Source: UBA822 sp965249775
GTDB taxonomy: Bacteria > Gemmatimonadota > Gemmatimonadetes > Longimicrobiales > Gaopeijiaceae
Direction: 5' to 3'
NCBI GenBank assembly: GCA_965249775.1
Contig: OZ252253.1
Coordinates: 3,596,001 to 3,660,000 of the forward strand
Length of the DNA: 64,000 bases
Position 1 is the stretch's first letter. The number at the start of each line of letters is the position of its first letter. The translations under genes and the position numbers were made by a program. Under the pieces are notes generated by a model. It was given only the letters and a program-made list of their open reading frames with translations, did no database searches and was not told the DNA's origin. This document shows positions 1-9,078 of the stretch, one piece after another.

Positions 1-1
1 A

Positions 2-370
2 ATTCTCGCGCTCGTTGCGATAGTCCTTTTCGTGGGGTGGCGCATATTCCTCCGCACGCAGGGCGTGTGGATCGATGTTCCGTCTGATCCGCACGAGTAC
101 GTGAAACCCGAGCTTGCTCCTCTGGTCGATTGGCTGGCCGAACAAGCGGAGTCGCAGATCGGGCGAAATTTGGAAATTTCAACAGATCCGTTTGCTCTGG
201 GTAGAATCGCCGAGTTGGCAGAGAGAGCATTGGCCGGACAGAGGGATGCCGAGAGTATTGAGATCAGCATCCCCGAATTGATTGGCGATGCCGAAGGAAT
301 GCACGGTTTTCGGGTCACCCTGGACCGTGAGCAAGTAGAGCAATTCAGAATCCGAAGTACCGATACCTGA
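2..370 (+). CDS. Membrane-anchored hypothetical protein, 5' end outside window
   Basis: The reading frame is already open at base 2 and encodes a hydrophobic stretch (ILALVAIVLFVGW) followed by about 110 soluble residues, so this is the C-terminal part of a protein with an N-terminal membrane anchor that begins left of the window. The internal GTG at 32 is not the likely start because it would cut through the membrane segment. No recognisable domain; the soluble part is mixed and mildly acidic. It ends in TGA at 368-370, and about 215 bases of non-coding DNA follow. Confidence 0.6.
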   Translation: MLALVAIVLFVGWRIFLRTQGVWIDVPSDPHEYVKPELAPLVDWLAEQAESQIGRNLEISTDPFALGRIAELAERALAGQRDAESIEISIPELIGDAEGMHGFRVTLDREQVEQFRIRSTDT

Positions 371-585
371 CTGAAGTGTCCGTCGTCTCGTTCAGGCTGA
401 TTCCTGAACAGATGAGCGTTCCCACAACCACCCTCTAAGCCACGAGGACGCTCGGCCTAGCCTCGAAGACCTGGCCGTAACCGCCACGAGGGGAACGGGC
501 CATAAGCGCAACTTGTGGGTGTCACACTTTGAGTGTAGATCCCAGGACGGCAGTATTTGCGCGGCGAAACGAAGGGGAGGGCGAC

Positions 586-615
586 ATGGGAAGGTTGACG
601 GCGTTGGAGCGATGA
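586..615 (+). CDS. Possible 9-residue leader ORF (MGRLTALER)
   Basis: A very short ORF starting at ATG 586 has the best ribosome binding site in the area (GGGGAGG at 574-580, 5-base spacing). Its TGA (613-615) overlaps the ATG of the next gene (612) as ATGA. It could couple or regulate translation of the downstream protein, whose own Shine-Dalgarno (GGAG at 606-609) is only 2 bases from its ATG. It could also be the real start of the downstream protein if a base is miscalled. Confidence 0.3.
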   Translation: MGRLTALER

Positions 616-944
616 GCAGCCCGCCGGAGGACGAGAGGCTGCTCATTTGGGCCGCCTTCAACTTGGGTATCATGCTCACCCAGCATGTCTACGGCCTCGG
701 TGATGAGCCCGCCTCCAGCGGAAACGCAGATCGCCTCATGGACACCTTGCGGGAGGTCGCAGAAGGGCGACTCACGTTGATCGCTGCCGCCGGCGAGCTT
801 ACGGCAGCTCATCCGGACATGGACCCGGAAATACGGGAGTTCATATATCAAGACATGAACGACACAAAACGGCAGGAACGTGAGGTGGCTAGGCTGCTTT
901 GGGGCGACTACGAGAGTGCGCAGTCCGAGCCACCGGAGGGGTAG
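612..944 (+). CDS. Hypothetical protein, 110 residues
   Basis: Small soluble protein beginning MSSPPEDERLLIWAAFNLG, predicted mostly helical and acidic, with no signal peptide or recognised family. The ATG at 612 is preferred over an upstream in-frame start at 513 because residues before it are basic, low in hydrophobics and lie in what looks like intergenic sequence. Translation is probably coupled to the 9-residue ORF that overlaps it as ATGA. Confidence 0.5.
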   Translation: MSSPPEDERLLIWAAFNLGIMLTQHVYGLGDEPASSGNADRLMDTLREVAEGRLTLIAAAGELTAAHPDMDPEIREFIYQDMNDTKRQEREVARLLWGDYESAQSEPPEG

Positions 945-1054
945 GCGTCCTCAACTTGCCCAGACGTCGCTTTCCTGCTTAGTTGTTGAGCGGGTGTAGG
1001 AGTGTGTTTTTGGCCACCTGGCACCTGCGATTTCACTCCGGTGGAGGCCCCGAA

Positions 1055-2407
1055 ATGCGACCCACGACCCGTTCCCAACTCTTTGCTTCCGCCCTGCTCG
1101 TGGCCCCAGTGCTCGTCGCACTGGCCACCGCAGGACCGCTGACTGCCCAACGTGCCGACGCCACGACGTTTGCTGCCTTGGGATCCGGGTCGGCGACGGA
1201 CGCAATTCCCACATTCTACGCGGACGTTCTCCCCGTCCTGCAGAAGAACTGCCAGGTGTGCCACCAGGCCGCCGGGCTGAACATGGGTGGAATGCTCGCG
1301 CCGTGGCCATTGGTCACGTACGAGGACGCGCGTATGCGAGCCCCGCGGATCGCGAGTGCCGTACGGGAAGGCCGGATGCCGCCGTGGTCCGCCGCGGACT
1401 GGCACAAGGGAACGTTCAAGAACGAGCGCGTCCTCGAAGACGAAGAGAAAGCGACACTGATCTCATGGGCAGAGGGAGGCACCCCGGCCGGAAATCCGGC
1501 CGACGCGCCGCCGACGCCGGACTTCGTCAGGGCAGCTTCGGAATCAAACGGTTGGTCCCGGGGAGAGCCGGATCTCATCATCGAGTGGGCCGAGCCGTAC
1601 TGCCTGGACGACGACATCGCGGATAAATACGTCAATCTCTCGGCGGACATCACCGAGGAGATGCTTCCCGAGGACCGCTGGATCGAATCGATCGAGTTTC
1701 GTAACGGACCCGCGATCCACCACATCATTTCCACGATCGGGAGTCTGGCTCCAGGCTCCGAGCCGACCGTGTTCGAGGAGGGTTATAGCAGGGTGATGCG
1801 GGCGGGACCGAGACAGGAGATGTTCGCGATGCATTTCAATAAGGCGCCGGGACCGGGCACGGCGGTTTGTACGAACATCCAGGCGGGAATCATCTTCAAG
1901 GAGCCGGGAGAAGTGATCCGGCACGTCACCGGCGGCACGGCCCTCCAGATCGACATGGGGACGCTCCCCGCGGGCAACGGGGCCTACTCTGCATCCATGG
2001 AGTACGTATTCGAGGAAGACGTCGAGATTTTGAGCCTCCTGCCGCACATGCACCTTCGCGGGAAAGCGGCCCTGTACGAGATCACGTATCCGGATGGTCG
2101 CCACGAGACACTTCTGCACGTGCCCAACTACGTTTTCAACTGGCAGCACCAATACCTGTTCGCGGACCCGCCTCTGGCGCCGGCCGGGTCGACGGTTCGA
2201 TTCACGCTCTGGTGGGACAACTCGGAGGATAACCCCAACAACCCGGATCCGACCGTCGACGTAGTGTGGGGTGAGCCCACAGACGCTGAGATGTCCCAGG
2301 GTTACATGGGCTTTCGAAGGCTGCAGGAGCGCCACGACGTAGTTGGTGAGCCGATCCCAGCTGACATCGCTCCCGCCTGGTACGCCGGGCCCCTGGACCC
2401 CCGATGA
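1055..2407 (+). CDS. PHM-like copper monooxygenase with cytochrome c motif
   Basis: 450-residue exported protein. Signal peptide at residues 1-32 (cleavage near LTAQ), a CQVCH heme-binding motif at 66-70 with a candidate axial Met in REGRMPPW (about 108), then a domain matching copper type II ascorbate-dependent monooxygenases. The expected copper ligands are visible: HH at 222-223, HMH at 331-333 and Met 413 in DAEMSQGYMGF. The start at 1055 follows GGTGGAGG. Known PHM enzymes hydroxylate a carbon using two coppers; here the heme domain could deliver electrons, which is inference. It is followed after 55 bases by a co-directional secreted protein, and a convergent NHL-repeat protein resembling the partner lyase PAL lies just beyond. 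The substrate is unknown. Confidence 0.75.
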   Translation: MRPTTRSQLFASALLVAPVLVALATAGPLTAQRADATTFAALGSGSATDAIPTFYADVLPVLQKNCQVCHQAAGLNMGGMLAPWPLVTYEDARMRAPRIASAVREGRMPPWSAADWHKGTFKNERVLEDEEKATLISWAEGGTPAGNPADAPPTPDFVRAASESNGWSRGEPDLIIEWAEPYCLDDDIADKYVNLSADITEEMLPEDRWIESIEFRNGPAIHHIISTIGSLAPGSEPTVFEEGYSRVMRAGPRQEMFAMHFNKAPGPGTAVCTNIQAGIIFKEPGEVIRHVTGGTALQIDMGTLPAGNGAYSASMEYVFEEDVEILSLLPHMHLRGKAALYEITYPDGRHETLLHVPNYVFNWQHQYLFADPPLAPAGSTVRFTLWWDNSEDNPNNPDPTVDVVWGEPTDAEMSQGYMGFRRLQERHDVVGEPIPADIAPAWYAGPLDPR

Positions 2408-2462
2408 CGGGAGCGCCCCTGGCATTATTCGGAATGATGTTAATCGGTACAGAGGAGGCAAG

Positions 2463-3548
2463 ATGATCGCGCGTTATTCGACTTCGTTTTTGGCGCTTTG
2501 CTTGGCAGGCGCATCCGTGGGCGTGGCCCCGTCGACCGCGGCCGTGGGGCCCACGTTGGACGCCCAGCAATGGGAGATGCCCCGTACACCCGATGGTCGT
2601 CCGGACCTCCAGGGGAACTGGAGCAACGCGACGATCACACCGATGCAGCGCCCGCGAGGACAGGACCGGGTATTGACGGCCGAGCAAGTGGCCGAGATCG
2701 AAGGTCCGCGCGAGGATCTCATCGAGAGGCTGACTGCGCCCAGCGACCCCAACCGCGGGGCCCCCGACGTCGGCGGCATCTCCGTCGGACCGGGTCACAG
2801 GGGCTTCGACGGCGCGGCCGGTGGAACGGGAGGCTACAACTACGTCTACATCGATGGGGGCGACCGGGTCGCCATCTACAACGGCGAGCCGCGAAGCTCG
2901 CTCGTCACGAACCCTGCAGACGGCCGCGCCCCTCCGGTGACACCGGAGGCGCGGCAAAGGCGCACCGAGCGCGCGGAGTTCAATCGCCAATTCGGCGCGT
3001 ACGACAATCCGGAGAATCGACCGCTTGCCGACCGCTGCCTGATGTCCTTCGGGTCCAACGCCGGCCCGCCGATGTTACCGAACTACTTCTATAACAACAA
3101 CTATGCGATCGTGCAGACACCCGACCACATCATGATCATGACGGAGATGGTCCACGACGTTCGGGTCATCCGCATGGGCGAGCGCGCGCCGCTGCCGGAG
3201 CATATCCGCCCGTGGATGGGCGACTCGTGGGGTCATTGGGAGGGTGATACGCTCGTGATCGAGACCACGAACCTCCACCCCCTTCAGCGGTTCAATGGGA
3301 ACTCCTCGGACAATCTGAAGGTGGTCGAGCGCCTCACCCGAGTCGACGAGCACACGATCAACTACGAGTTCACGATCATCGACCCAGAGACCTACACCTC
3401 TGAGTGGGGAGGCGAGGTGCCGATGAAGGCGCTGCCCGGCCTCATACACGAGTACGCCTGCCACGAGGGGAATTACGCCATGGCGGCCATACTGAGCGGT
3501 GAGCGCTATCGGGAACGCTTGGAGACGGAGGGAGGGGCGGGGCGGTAG
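2463..3548 (+). CDS. Secreted protein of the PRTPDGRPDLQGNW family
   Basis: 361 residues starting at ATG 2463 after AGAGGAGGCA. An N-terminal signal peptide (about residues 1-27, ending near STAA) is followed by WEMPRTPDGRPDLQGNW and later WGHWEGDTLVIETTN, both hallmarks of a large uncharacterised family common in Acidobacteriota and Gemmatimonadota. No catalytic motif can be named. It probably forms an operon with the upstream copper monooxygenase. Only 13 bases separate it from the convergent NHL gene. Confidence 0.6.
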   Translation: MIARYSTSFLALCLAGASVGVAPSTAAVGPTLDAQQWEMPRTPDGRPDLQGNWSNATITPMQRPRGQDRVLTAEQVAEIEGPREDLIERLTAPSDPNRGAPDVGGISVGPGHRGFDGAAGGTGGYNYVYIDGGDRVAIYNGEPRSSLVTNPADGRAPPVTPEARQRRTERAEFNRQFGAYDNPENRPLADRCLMSFGSNAGPPMLPNYFYNNNYAIVQTPDHIMIMTEMVHDVRVIRMGERAPLPEHIRPWMGDSWGHWEGDTLVIETTNLHPLQRFNGNSSDNLKVVERLTRVDEHTINYEFTIIDPETYTSEWGGEVPMKALPGLIHEYACHEGNYAMAAILSGERYRERLETEGGAGR

Positions 3549-3561
3549 TAGGGTCGGGACG

Positions 3562-4629
3562 TCATCGAACGATGGTGAACCTCTGAATTCTCCTGCCCCG
3601 GTTTTCGGTGACGTACACGCTTCCCTCCGAGTCCACGGCGATGCCGTGAGGTTGATCAAATTGACCCGGAGCATGGCCCACACCGCCGCCGAAATTCGAC
3701 AGAATCCGTCCGGTCTGCCTATCGATAATCTCGATTCGGGCGTTGTCCTGATTGACAACATACATTCGCGTTTCGTTCGGATCTCGAGAAAGGGCTAGTG
3801 ACACAGCCGAGCCCTCGGTCTGCCTCGCCACACCATCAGCCGGTGGCGTGTATGGTCGCCACGGCACTTCGATGTTCCTGATGAACGTCCCCCGTTGATC
3901 GTATACCTGTAGCCTCGAGTTATAGCGGTTGCACACGTAGACCAAGCCATCCCTGGCTCCTGTCATACAGTGGACCATGGCCATGCCCTCAGGCCGCCAC
4001 TGGCGGAGGAACCGGCCCTCGCGATCCATCACCGCGATGCGTGTGTTCCGCCCTCTTGATTCTCCGTCGGCCACGTAGACATCTCCGTTTTCTGGATCCA
4101 CGTAGATGCTCGCGGGCGTTAAGAACCGCGCCGCGTCCGAATTCAGAGGTCTCCCACGGACCGTGCCGTCCGAGGTATCGAACACACCCCTCGTTCCGAT
4201 CTGGAACAGGAGATCGCCGTCGTGAGAGTATTTCTGCACCATGCCGGACGGTGCACTGGCTATCCACACATTGTTGTCTCTGTCGAAGTGACAGCCGTGC
4301 AGGCGCGGGTCCAGAAGCTCCGGGTCGCCCCAGGAGTTGACCACGTTGCCGGCCGGGTCGAACTCAATGATAGACGGAGCTAGGGACCCGGCGTTCAAAT
4401 TCACTTCGAGCACATCTTGGCGATTGAGGATGAACACGTGGTCCTGCCCATCTACGCACACGTCCGCCAACCCTCCAAGAACCCAACGATCTGGAAGAGG
4501 CTTCGGCCAGTACGGGTCGACCTCGTACTGCGGCACGGTCACCTGTGCATGCAACGCCGGACCAAAGACCACGGCCGGCAGGATGACGCATGTCCACCCT
4601 GCGACGAAGAGCCTTCTCTTCCTTGCCAT
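3562..4629 (-). CDS. NHL-repeat protein, PAL-like (peptidylamidoglycolate lyase fold)
   Basis: 355 residues with an N-terminal signal peptide (about 1-29, ending ALHAQ). The rest is a six-bladed NHL propeller: repeated units such as GGLADVCVDGQDHVFILNR, LHGCHFDRDNNVWIASA and QPHGIAVDSEGSVYVTEN recur about every 50-60 residues. The nearest characterised fold is the lyase half of animal peptidylglycine amidating monooxygenase. Its neighbour two genes away is the PHM-like monooxygenase, so a split PHM/PAL-type pathway is plausible but unproven; many NHL proteins have unrelated roles. Convergent with the preceding gene. Confidence 0.65.
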   Translation of the reverse strand: MARKRRLFVAGWTCVILPAVVFGPALHAQVTVPQYEVDPYWPKPLPDRWVLGGLADVCVDGQDHVFILNRQDVLEVNLNAGSLAPSIIEFDPAGNVVNSWGDPELLDPRLHGCHFDRDNNVWIASAPSGMVQKYSHDGDLLFQIGTRGVFDTSDGTVRGRPLNSDAARFLTPASIYVDPENGDVYVADGESRGRNTRIAVMDREGRFLRQWRPEGMAMVHCMTGARDGLVYVCNRYNSRLQVYDQRGTFIRNIEVPWRPYTPPADGVARQTEGSAVSLALSRDPNETRMYVVNQDNARIEIIDRQTGRILSNFGGGVGHAPGQFDQPHGIAVDSEGSVYVTENRGRRIQRFTIVR

Positions 4630-4749
4630 GTCAGCTTCTCCTTGCCCTGTCGAACGTGCTGCGGTTCTGATGAACGTCAGGGTCGCGCGCTTCGGTTGCG
4701 CTCACCACATTGGCCGCACAGCTGAATCGCGAAAATCCCGACTTCAATC

Positions 4750-5031
4750 ATGATCGTGCAAGAGGCGGTAACGATACTCGGTGGGTTCGTGCTCGGCTAT
4801 CTGATAGATGCCGGCTGGGCGCGGATGGTGCGAGGAGTCCACTTGGAGCGTCGCGACTATAAGAAGTTCATCGTTGGCAGGTTTCGGATTCATCACAACG
4901 TACTTGGATACGTTCTCCTTCTATGCGGTTTCCTGACGTACCCGCTGTTCCTTGTACCTCTGGGACTCGGGGTCATCGTGGGGCATGGGATAAGAGATCG
5001 CCTATTCTGGTTTGTCGAGGTGATGGAGTGA
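4750..5031 (+). CDS. Small membrane protein, 93 residues
   Basis: Begins at ATG 4750. Hydrophobic segments at about residues 6-22 and 52-77 (LGYVLLLCGFLTYPLFLVPLGLGVIVGHG) indicate two membrane helices with a basic loop between them (RRDYKKFIVGRFRIHHN). The HH and GHG histidines are conserved-looking but no family was recognised. The next reading frame (redoxin fragment) starts 4 bases after its stop, suggesting a former operon. Confidence 0.5.
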   Translation: MIVQEAVTILGGFVLGYLIDAGWARMVRGVHLERRDYKKFIVGRFRIHHNVLGYVLLLCGFLTYPLFLVPLGLGVIVGHGIRDRLFWFVEVME

Positions 5032-5035
5032 AGCC

Positions 5036-5227
5036 GTGGGTGAACAGGTGCCCGCGCTCAGCCTGCCTGACCAGAACGGCCAGATCCAAACCCTCGAGTC
5101 CATCGAGCTACGACTCCCTCAGTGCCTCGGTGGGCTGTATGCGAAGCCCGCGCCGAGTAGGATACGCGCAGGCGAGCAGGCAGACGCACCCAACGACGTG
5201 CTGTGGTCCAAAGGCCTGCTTCCATAA
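5036..5227 (+). pseudogene. Redoxin/AhpC-TSA N-terminal fragment
   Basis: From GTG 5036 the frame reads VGEQVPALSLPDQNGQIQT, the usual beginning of bacterioferritin-comigratory/thioredoxin-like peroxiredoxins (VGxxAPxFxLPDQxG). Similarity stops after about 22 residues and the remaining 40 codons are unrelated, with no catalytic Cys. It sits behind GGAG and 4 bases after the previous stop, so it looks like the 5' stub of a deleted operon gene. Confidence 0.5.
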
Positions 5228-5307
5228 TCTGTGAGAAGTTCTTCGTGTTTGAAACGGGAAAGGTGGATGCTTGCCGGCTCACACGCCTTCGACGCATCTT
5301 GCCCTCT

Positions 5308-8052
5308 ATGTCCGATGCCGTCGCCCGCCTGAACGCAGCTCTCGAAGGCCGCTATGCCATCGAGCGTGAACTGGGTGAAGGCGGCATGGCCACCGTCTAC
5401 GTGGCCGACGACCTCAAGCACAACCGGAAGGTCGCCCTCAAGGTCCTGAAGCCGGAACTGGCCGCTGTGGTCGGAGCCGAACGCTTCCTGGCCGAGATCG
5501 AAACGACGGCCAACCTCACGCACCCGCACATCCTGCCGCTCTTCGATTCGGGTGAAGCGGACAGCTTCCTCTTCTACGTCATGCCTTACCTGGAGGGGGA
5601 GACCCTGCAGGATCGGATCGACCGAGAGAAGCAACTTCCCGTGGATGAGGCCGTGCGCATTGCCACGGCGGTGGCCAACGCACTGGATCACGCCCACCGC
5701 CACAAGGTCATCCACCGTGACATCAAGCCCGCCAACATCCTGCTCCAGGACGGCGAGCCCGTGGTGGCGGACTTCGGGATCGCACTGGCGCTCGGTGTTG
5801 CGGGCGGTACCCGGCTGACCGAGACGGGCCTCAGTGTGGGCACGCCGTTTTACATGAGCCCTGAGCAGGCAACCGGCGATCAGGCGGTGGGGGCCTCCAC
5901 CGACACCTACGCCCTCGGATCCGTTCTGTACGAGATGCTGGTCGGTGATCCGCCGTTTGTTGGTAGTACCGCCCAAGCGGTGCTCGGCAAGATCATCACG
6001 GGCAAACCCGTGTCGGCCACGGAGCAGCGTCCTTCGATCCCGGCCAACGTGGATGCGGCCGTCCGGAAGGCCCTGGAGAAGCTACCCGCGGATCGGTTCG
6101 CTTCGGCACAGGAGTTCGCGAAGGCGCTTGGTGATCCGGGCTTCCGATACCAGGACGATCCCGTGATCGCCGTTGGAGAAGGAAAGAGAGGATTCTGGCA
6201 GGTCGCCGCGCTCGTCGGTGTGGTCTTCCTGGCGGGTGCCGCAGGATCGGCGGTTTGGTTGAGCAGTTCGAACGCGGGTCCCCGGGCTGGCCTTGTCCGG
6301 TTCACCATCGAGCCCGGCGAGAGCACCCCCTTCGACATCGGCGGCGGGGACCGTCCCGACCTGGCCATCTCACCGGATGGAGGGCGCATCGTCTACAAGG
6401 GTGAAAACGAAGACGGATCCGCACCTCAGTTGAACCTTCGTTCCGTCGACCAACTCGTCGAAACACCCCTGCTCGGGAGCGAAGGCGGCCTGAATCCTTT
6501 CTTCTCACCCGATGGCCAGTGGGTCGGGTTTGTGCACTCCTCGGGCCGCAACAGCCTGCACAGGATCTCGATTCTCGGCGGAGCGCCGGTGATGGTGGTG
6601 GAAGCGAACGGCACCATCTGGGGTGCGAGCTGGGGGGAGGATGACCAGATCATCTTCAGTGTGGACGGACCGGGGGGATCGCCACAAGGCTTGTTCCGCG
6701 TATCCGCTGGCGGCGGCGACCCGGAACAGCTTACGAACACTGCTGAAGGCGAGACCTTTCATGGTTGGCCGTCGCTCATCGAGGGTAGAGAAGCCGTCCT
6801 GTTCGCGATCTGGACCGGCGGAAACATCAGCGATTCGCAGATCGCCGCCCTGGACCTTCGAACTGGCGAGGTGAAACGGTTAGGACTCGGAGGTACGGGC
6901 CCTCGCTACGTCGAGTCCGGACACCTGGTCTATGCTGTCCAGGACGGCTCGATCCGGGCCGTGCCCTTCGACCGGGCCTCGCTGGAGGTGACCGGGAGTC
7001 CCGTTCCTCTCGTGGATGGCGTGGCGGTCAATGACGACGGCGCGGCCAACTTCAGCATATCGACGGGTGGCCACCTGATCTACGCTGCCGGACCGTCCGC
7101 TGGGGTCTCCAACGACTGGCAATTCGTCTGGGTCGACCGGGAGGGGGACGAAGAGCTCTTGCCCATGGCTCCCCGCTCGTACCGGGAACCCAGGGTCTCA
7201 CCAGATGGGCGGAGCATCGCTACCAGTGTAGTGCGTGATTCCGGCATGGATCTCTGGGTCTACGATGTCACGTCGGGCGCCGGCCTCCAGCTGACCGAGA
7301 ACGACGCTATCAACTGGGTGCCCATGTGGGCGCCGGACGGGGGCCGCATCTACTTCAGTTCCACGGAGGGCGCGCCGCAGCCCGAGTCCTTCACGGGAAC
7401 CCAGTGGTACGGGAACGTCTACACGGTTCCCGCCGATGGAAGCGGCCCTCCCGAGCGGATGATGACTACAGAAGAGAATCAGGCCATTCAAGGGATTACG
7501 CCTGACGGGCTAACCCTCATCTACACGGATGTGATCGACAACGCTACCCGCTGGGAGATCATGGCCGTCCCTGCCGACGGCTCCGGCGAGCCGGTCGCCC
7601 TGGTGTCAGGACCCTCCCGGCGAGGAACCGGCTCCATATCACCCAACGGGCGGTGGATGGCCTACCGGTCGGACGAGAGCGGGCGGTTTCAGCTCTATGT
7701 CCAGCCGTATCCGGGCCCGGGAGCCCGCGTCCCAGTGTCCATCGAAGGTGGCGTCGCACCCCTGTGGTCTCGAGATGGTCGAGAGCTCTTCTACCGCCGA
7801 GACGACAACATGATCATGGCGGCCGAGATCGCCGGGGAGGAGACCCCCGAGGTCGTCGACCGCACACCCCTCTTCTCGGCGGGTCCTTACCGCAGGGTTG
7901 CCGGCAACCGCATGTACCACGTGGCTCCGGACGGCCGCTTTCTTATGATGCGGCAGCCGGGGAACGAAGATTCCGGAAACGAAATTCTCACGCCTCGGAT
8001 CACCGTCGTCCTCAACTGGTTCGAGGAGCTCCGGGCGCGGGTGCCGAACTGA
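5308..8052 (+). CDS. Ser/Thr protein kinase with C-terminal TolB/PD40 beta-propeller
   Basis: 914 residues from ATG 5308; upstream in-frame codons run through the redoxin fragment and are not kinase-like. Kinase domain at about residues 16-285: glycine loop GEGGMA (23-28), Lys 45 (VALK), HRD at 136-138 (HRDIKPANILL), DFG at 155-157, and APE-like SPEQ near 184. A single membrane helix follows (GFWQVAALVGVVFLAGAAG, about 292-310), then a 600-residue extracytoplasmic region of PD40 blades (LAISPDGGRIVYKGE, FFSPDGQWVGFVH). This cytoplasmic-kinase, helix, external-propeller layout is typical of receptor-like kinases abundant in Gemmatimonadota. The propeller probably senses a periplasmic ligand. 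No substrate gene is obvious nearby. Confidence 0.9.
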   Translation: MSDAVARLNAALEGRYAIERELGEGGMATVYVADDLKHNRKVALKVLKPELAAVVGAERFLAEIETTANLTHPHILPLFDSGEADSFLFYVMPYLEGETLQDRIDREKQLPVDEAVRIATAVANALDHAHRHKVIHRDIKPANILLQDGEPVVADFGIALALGVAGGTRLTETGLSVGTPFYMSPEQATGDQAVGASTDTYALGSVLYEMLVGDPPFVGSTAQAVLGKIITGKPVSATEQRPSIPANVDAAVRKALEKLPADRFASAQEFAKALGDPGFRYQDDPVIAVGEGKRGFWQVAALVGVVFLAGAAGSAVWLSSSNAGPRAGLVRFTIEPGESTPFDIGGGDRPDLAISPDGGRIVYKGENEDGSAPQLNLRSVDQLVETPLLGSEGGLNPFFSPDGQWVGFVHSSGRNSLHRISILGGAPVMVVEANGTIWGASWGEDDQIIFSVDGPGGSPQGLFRVSAGGGDPEQLTNTAEGETFHGWPSLIEGREAVLFAIWTGGNISDSQIAALDLRTGEVKRLGLGGTGPRYVESGHLVYAVQDGSIRAVPFDRASLEVTGSPVPLVDGVAVNDDGAANFSISTGGHLIYAAGPSAGVSNDWQFVWVDREGDEELLPMAPRSYREPRVSPDGRSIATSVVRDSGMDLWVYDVTSGAGLQLTENDAINWVPMWAPDGGRIYFSSTEGAPQPESFTGTQWYGNVYTVPADGSGPPERMMTTEENQAIQGITPDGLTLIYTDVIDNATRWEIMAVPADGSGEPVALVSGPSRRGTGSISPNGRWMAYRSDESGRFQLYVQPYPGPGARVPVSIEGGVAPLWSRDGRELFYRRDDNMIMAAEIAGEETPEVVDRTPLFSAGPYRRVAGNRMYHVAPDGRFLMMRQPGNEDSGNEILTPRITVVLNWFEELRARVPN

Positions 8053-8083
8053 GGACCTGCAGCGACCCACTGAAGTGGACTTG

Positions 8084-8219
8084 CTAGGCCGACGCCTCAG
8101 CACTGGTTGAGGTACTGCTCGGAATGACGCCGAGTTGTTGGAAAAGCGCGTACTTGTTCCAGGCGAGGTGTCCCTGGTTCACTTTGCCCCCGTCAATGGT
8201 CTCCTCTTGCGTGTAGGGC
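8084..8219 (-). pseudogene. C-terminal fragment of a SnoaL-like / ester cyclase protein
   Basis: On the minus strand a 44-codon frame without a start reads TIDGGKVNQGHLAWNKYALF followed by QQLGVIPSS and a stop at 8084. The pattern of small residues, a W-N pair and terminal QQLGVIP resembles the end of SnoaL-like polyketide cyclase proteins. Upstream codons do not continue the domain, so it is a truncated remnant. Recognition rests on a short stretch. Confidence 0.35.
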
Positions 8220-8606
8220 CCGAATCAGGACTCTGATCGTACGAGCCGGGTCTTGGTATGTAAACTCCCTCCCTGACAGTTCAATTGCGGGTAGAAATCG
8301 CTTGCTAGAACCCGGCCCGGTCCGACTCCCGAGCGGGCCTCCTGCCCGAGGGATCGGGTCCATCCCGGTGCATCGCGGGCAAGGTTCCGCACAGACAACA
8401 CTCTTGCACTTGGTGGCCGGCAAGCCACAACGTAGAAATCCAAGATTACCGACTCTTTTGCGGGACGAGGCCCAGAAGTTTTCCCGCGGGAGACCATCCA
8501 CACGTGGAGGTATTCACGAGTGACGAGTGGGGCGCGTGAGCGGGTATCGTGCCGCGGACTTCCTATTTGGTGTGTAGCTTGAGCCAACAGGTGTGAAAGT
8601 AGGCCC
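8220..8606. other. Intergenic stretch, no gene recognised
   Basis: About 390 bases between the SnoaL-like remnant and the GIY-YIG gene. Open frames on both strands here have no signal, motif or Shine-Dalgarno that supports coding. Short GC-rich inverted segments occur around 8315-8350, but none has a T-run. Confidence 0.4.
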
Positions 8607-8958
8607 ATGTCAGACAAGAACCGTGACGAAGGGAGACAGTGCCCGCTCAGAAACCTCTACGTCATCCGGCTAGATGACCGTGTCCTCAAGCTCGACAAGT
8701 TTCGGAAAAAAAACCCTACCTATCGAAGCGGCAGGCCGTGCATGTACGTCGGAATCACCTCATGCGACCCGAGGGTGCGCTTCAAACAGCACAAGCACGG
8801 TTACAAGAGCTCGCGTCTCGCAAGCAGGTACGGGAAGTACCTGATGTGGAAGAAGTTCCGGCATCTCAACCCTGTGCCGGCCAACGAAGCTGAGATACGG
8901 GAGAGGGGCGCTAGCGACGGAGCTCAGAGAGAAGGGCTACGGAGTCTGGCAGAACTGA
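8607..8958 (+). pseudogene. GIY-YIG-like nuclease domain protein, frameshifted near the C terminus
   Basis: From ATG 8607, residues 17-75 carry a GIY-YIG-like core: LYVIRLDD, MYVGIT with DPRVRFKQHKHG, and SSRLASRYGKYL. After NEAEIRE the translation becomes nonsense (RGASDGAQREG), but shifting by one base at the GGGG run 8905-8908 restores a family-like end: ALATELREKGYGVWQN, stop at 8956-8958. One extra G (mutation or sequencing error) therefore explains the break. Function of the intact family is unknown. The gene stands alone. Confidence 0.55.
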
Positions 8959-9078
8959 ACGATCGAGGCGGACTGAACGCGCGCCCGCCCGTAGGTTGAG
9001 CGCCGGACGAACCGAGTGATAGCAAGACGCGTGGATTTCACGGATTTCGTATCTGTTCACCGCTACACATTTGGCACT

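Noticed and set aside
908..1405. Minus-strand frames opposite the copper monooxygenase
   Set aside because: Shadow frames with Arg/Gly/His-rich translation and no motif; the plus-strand gene explains the region.
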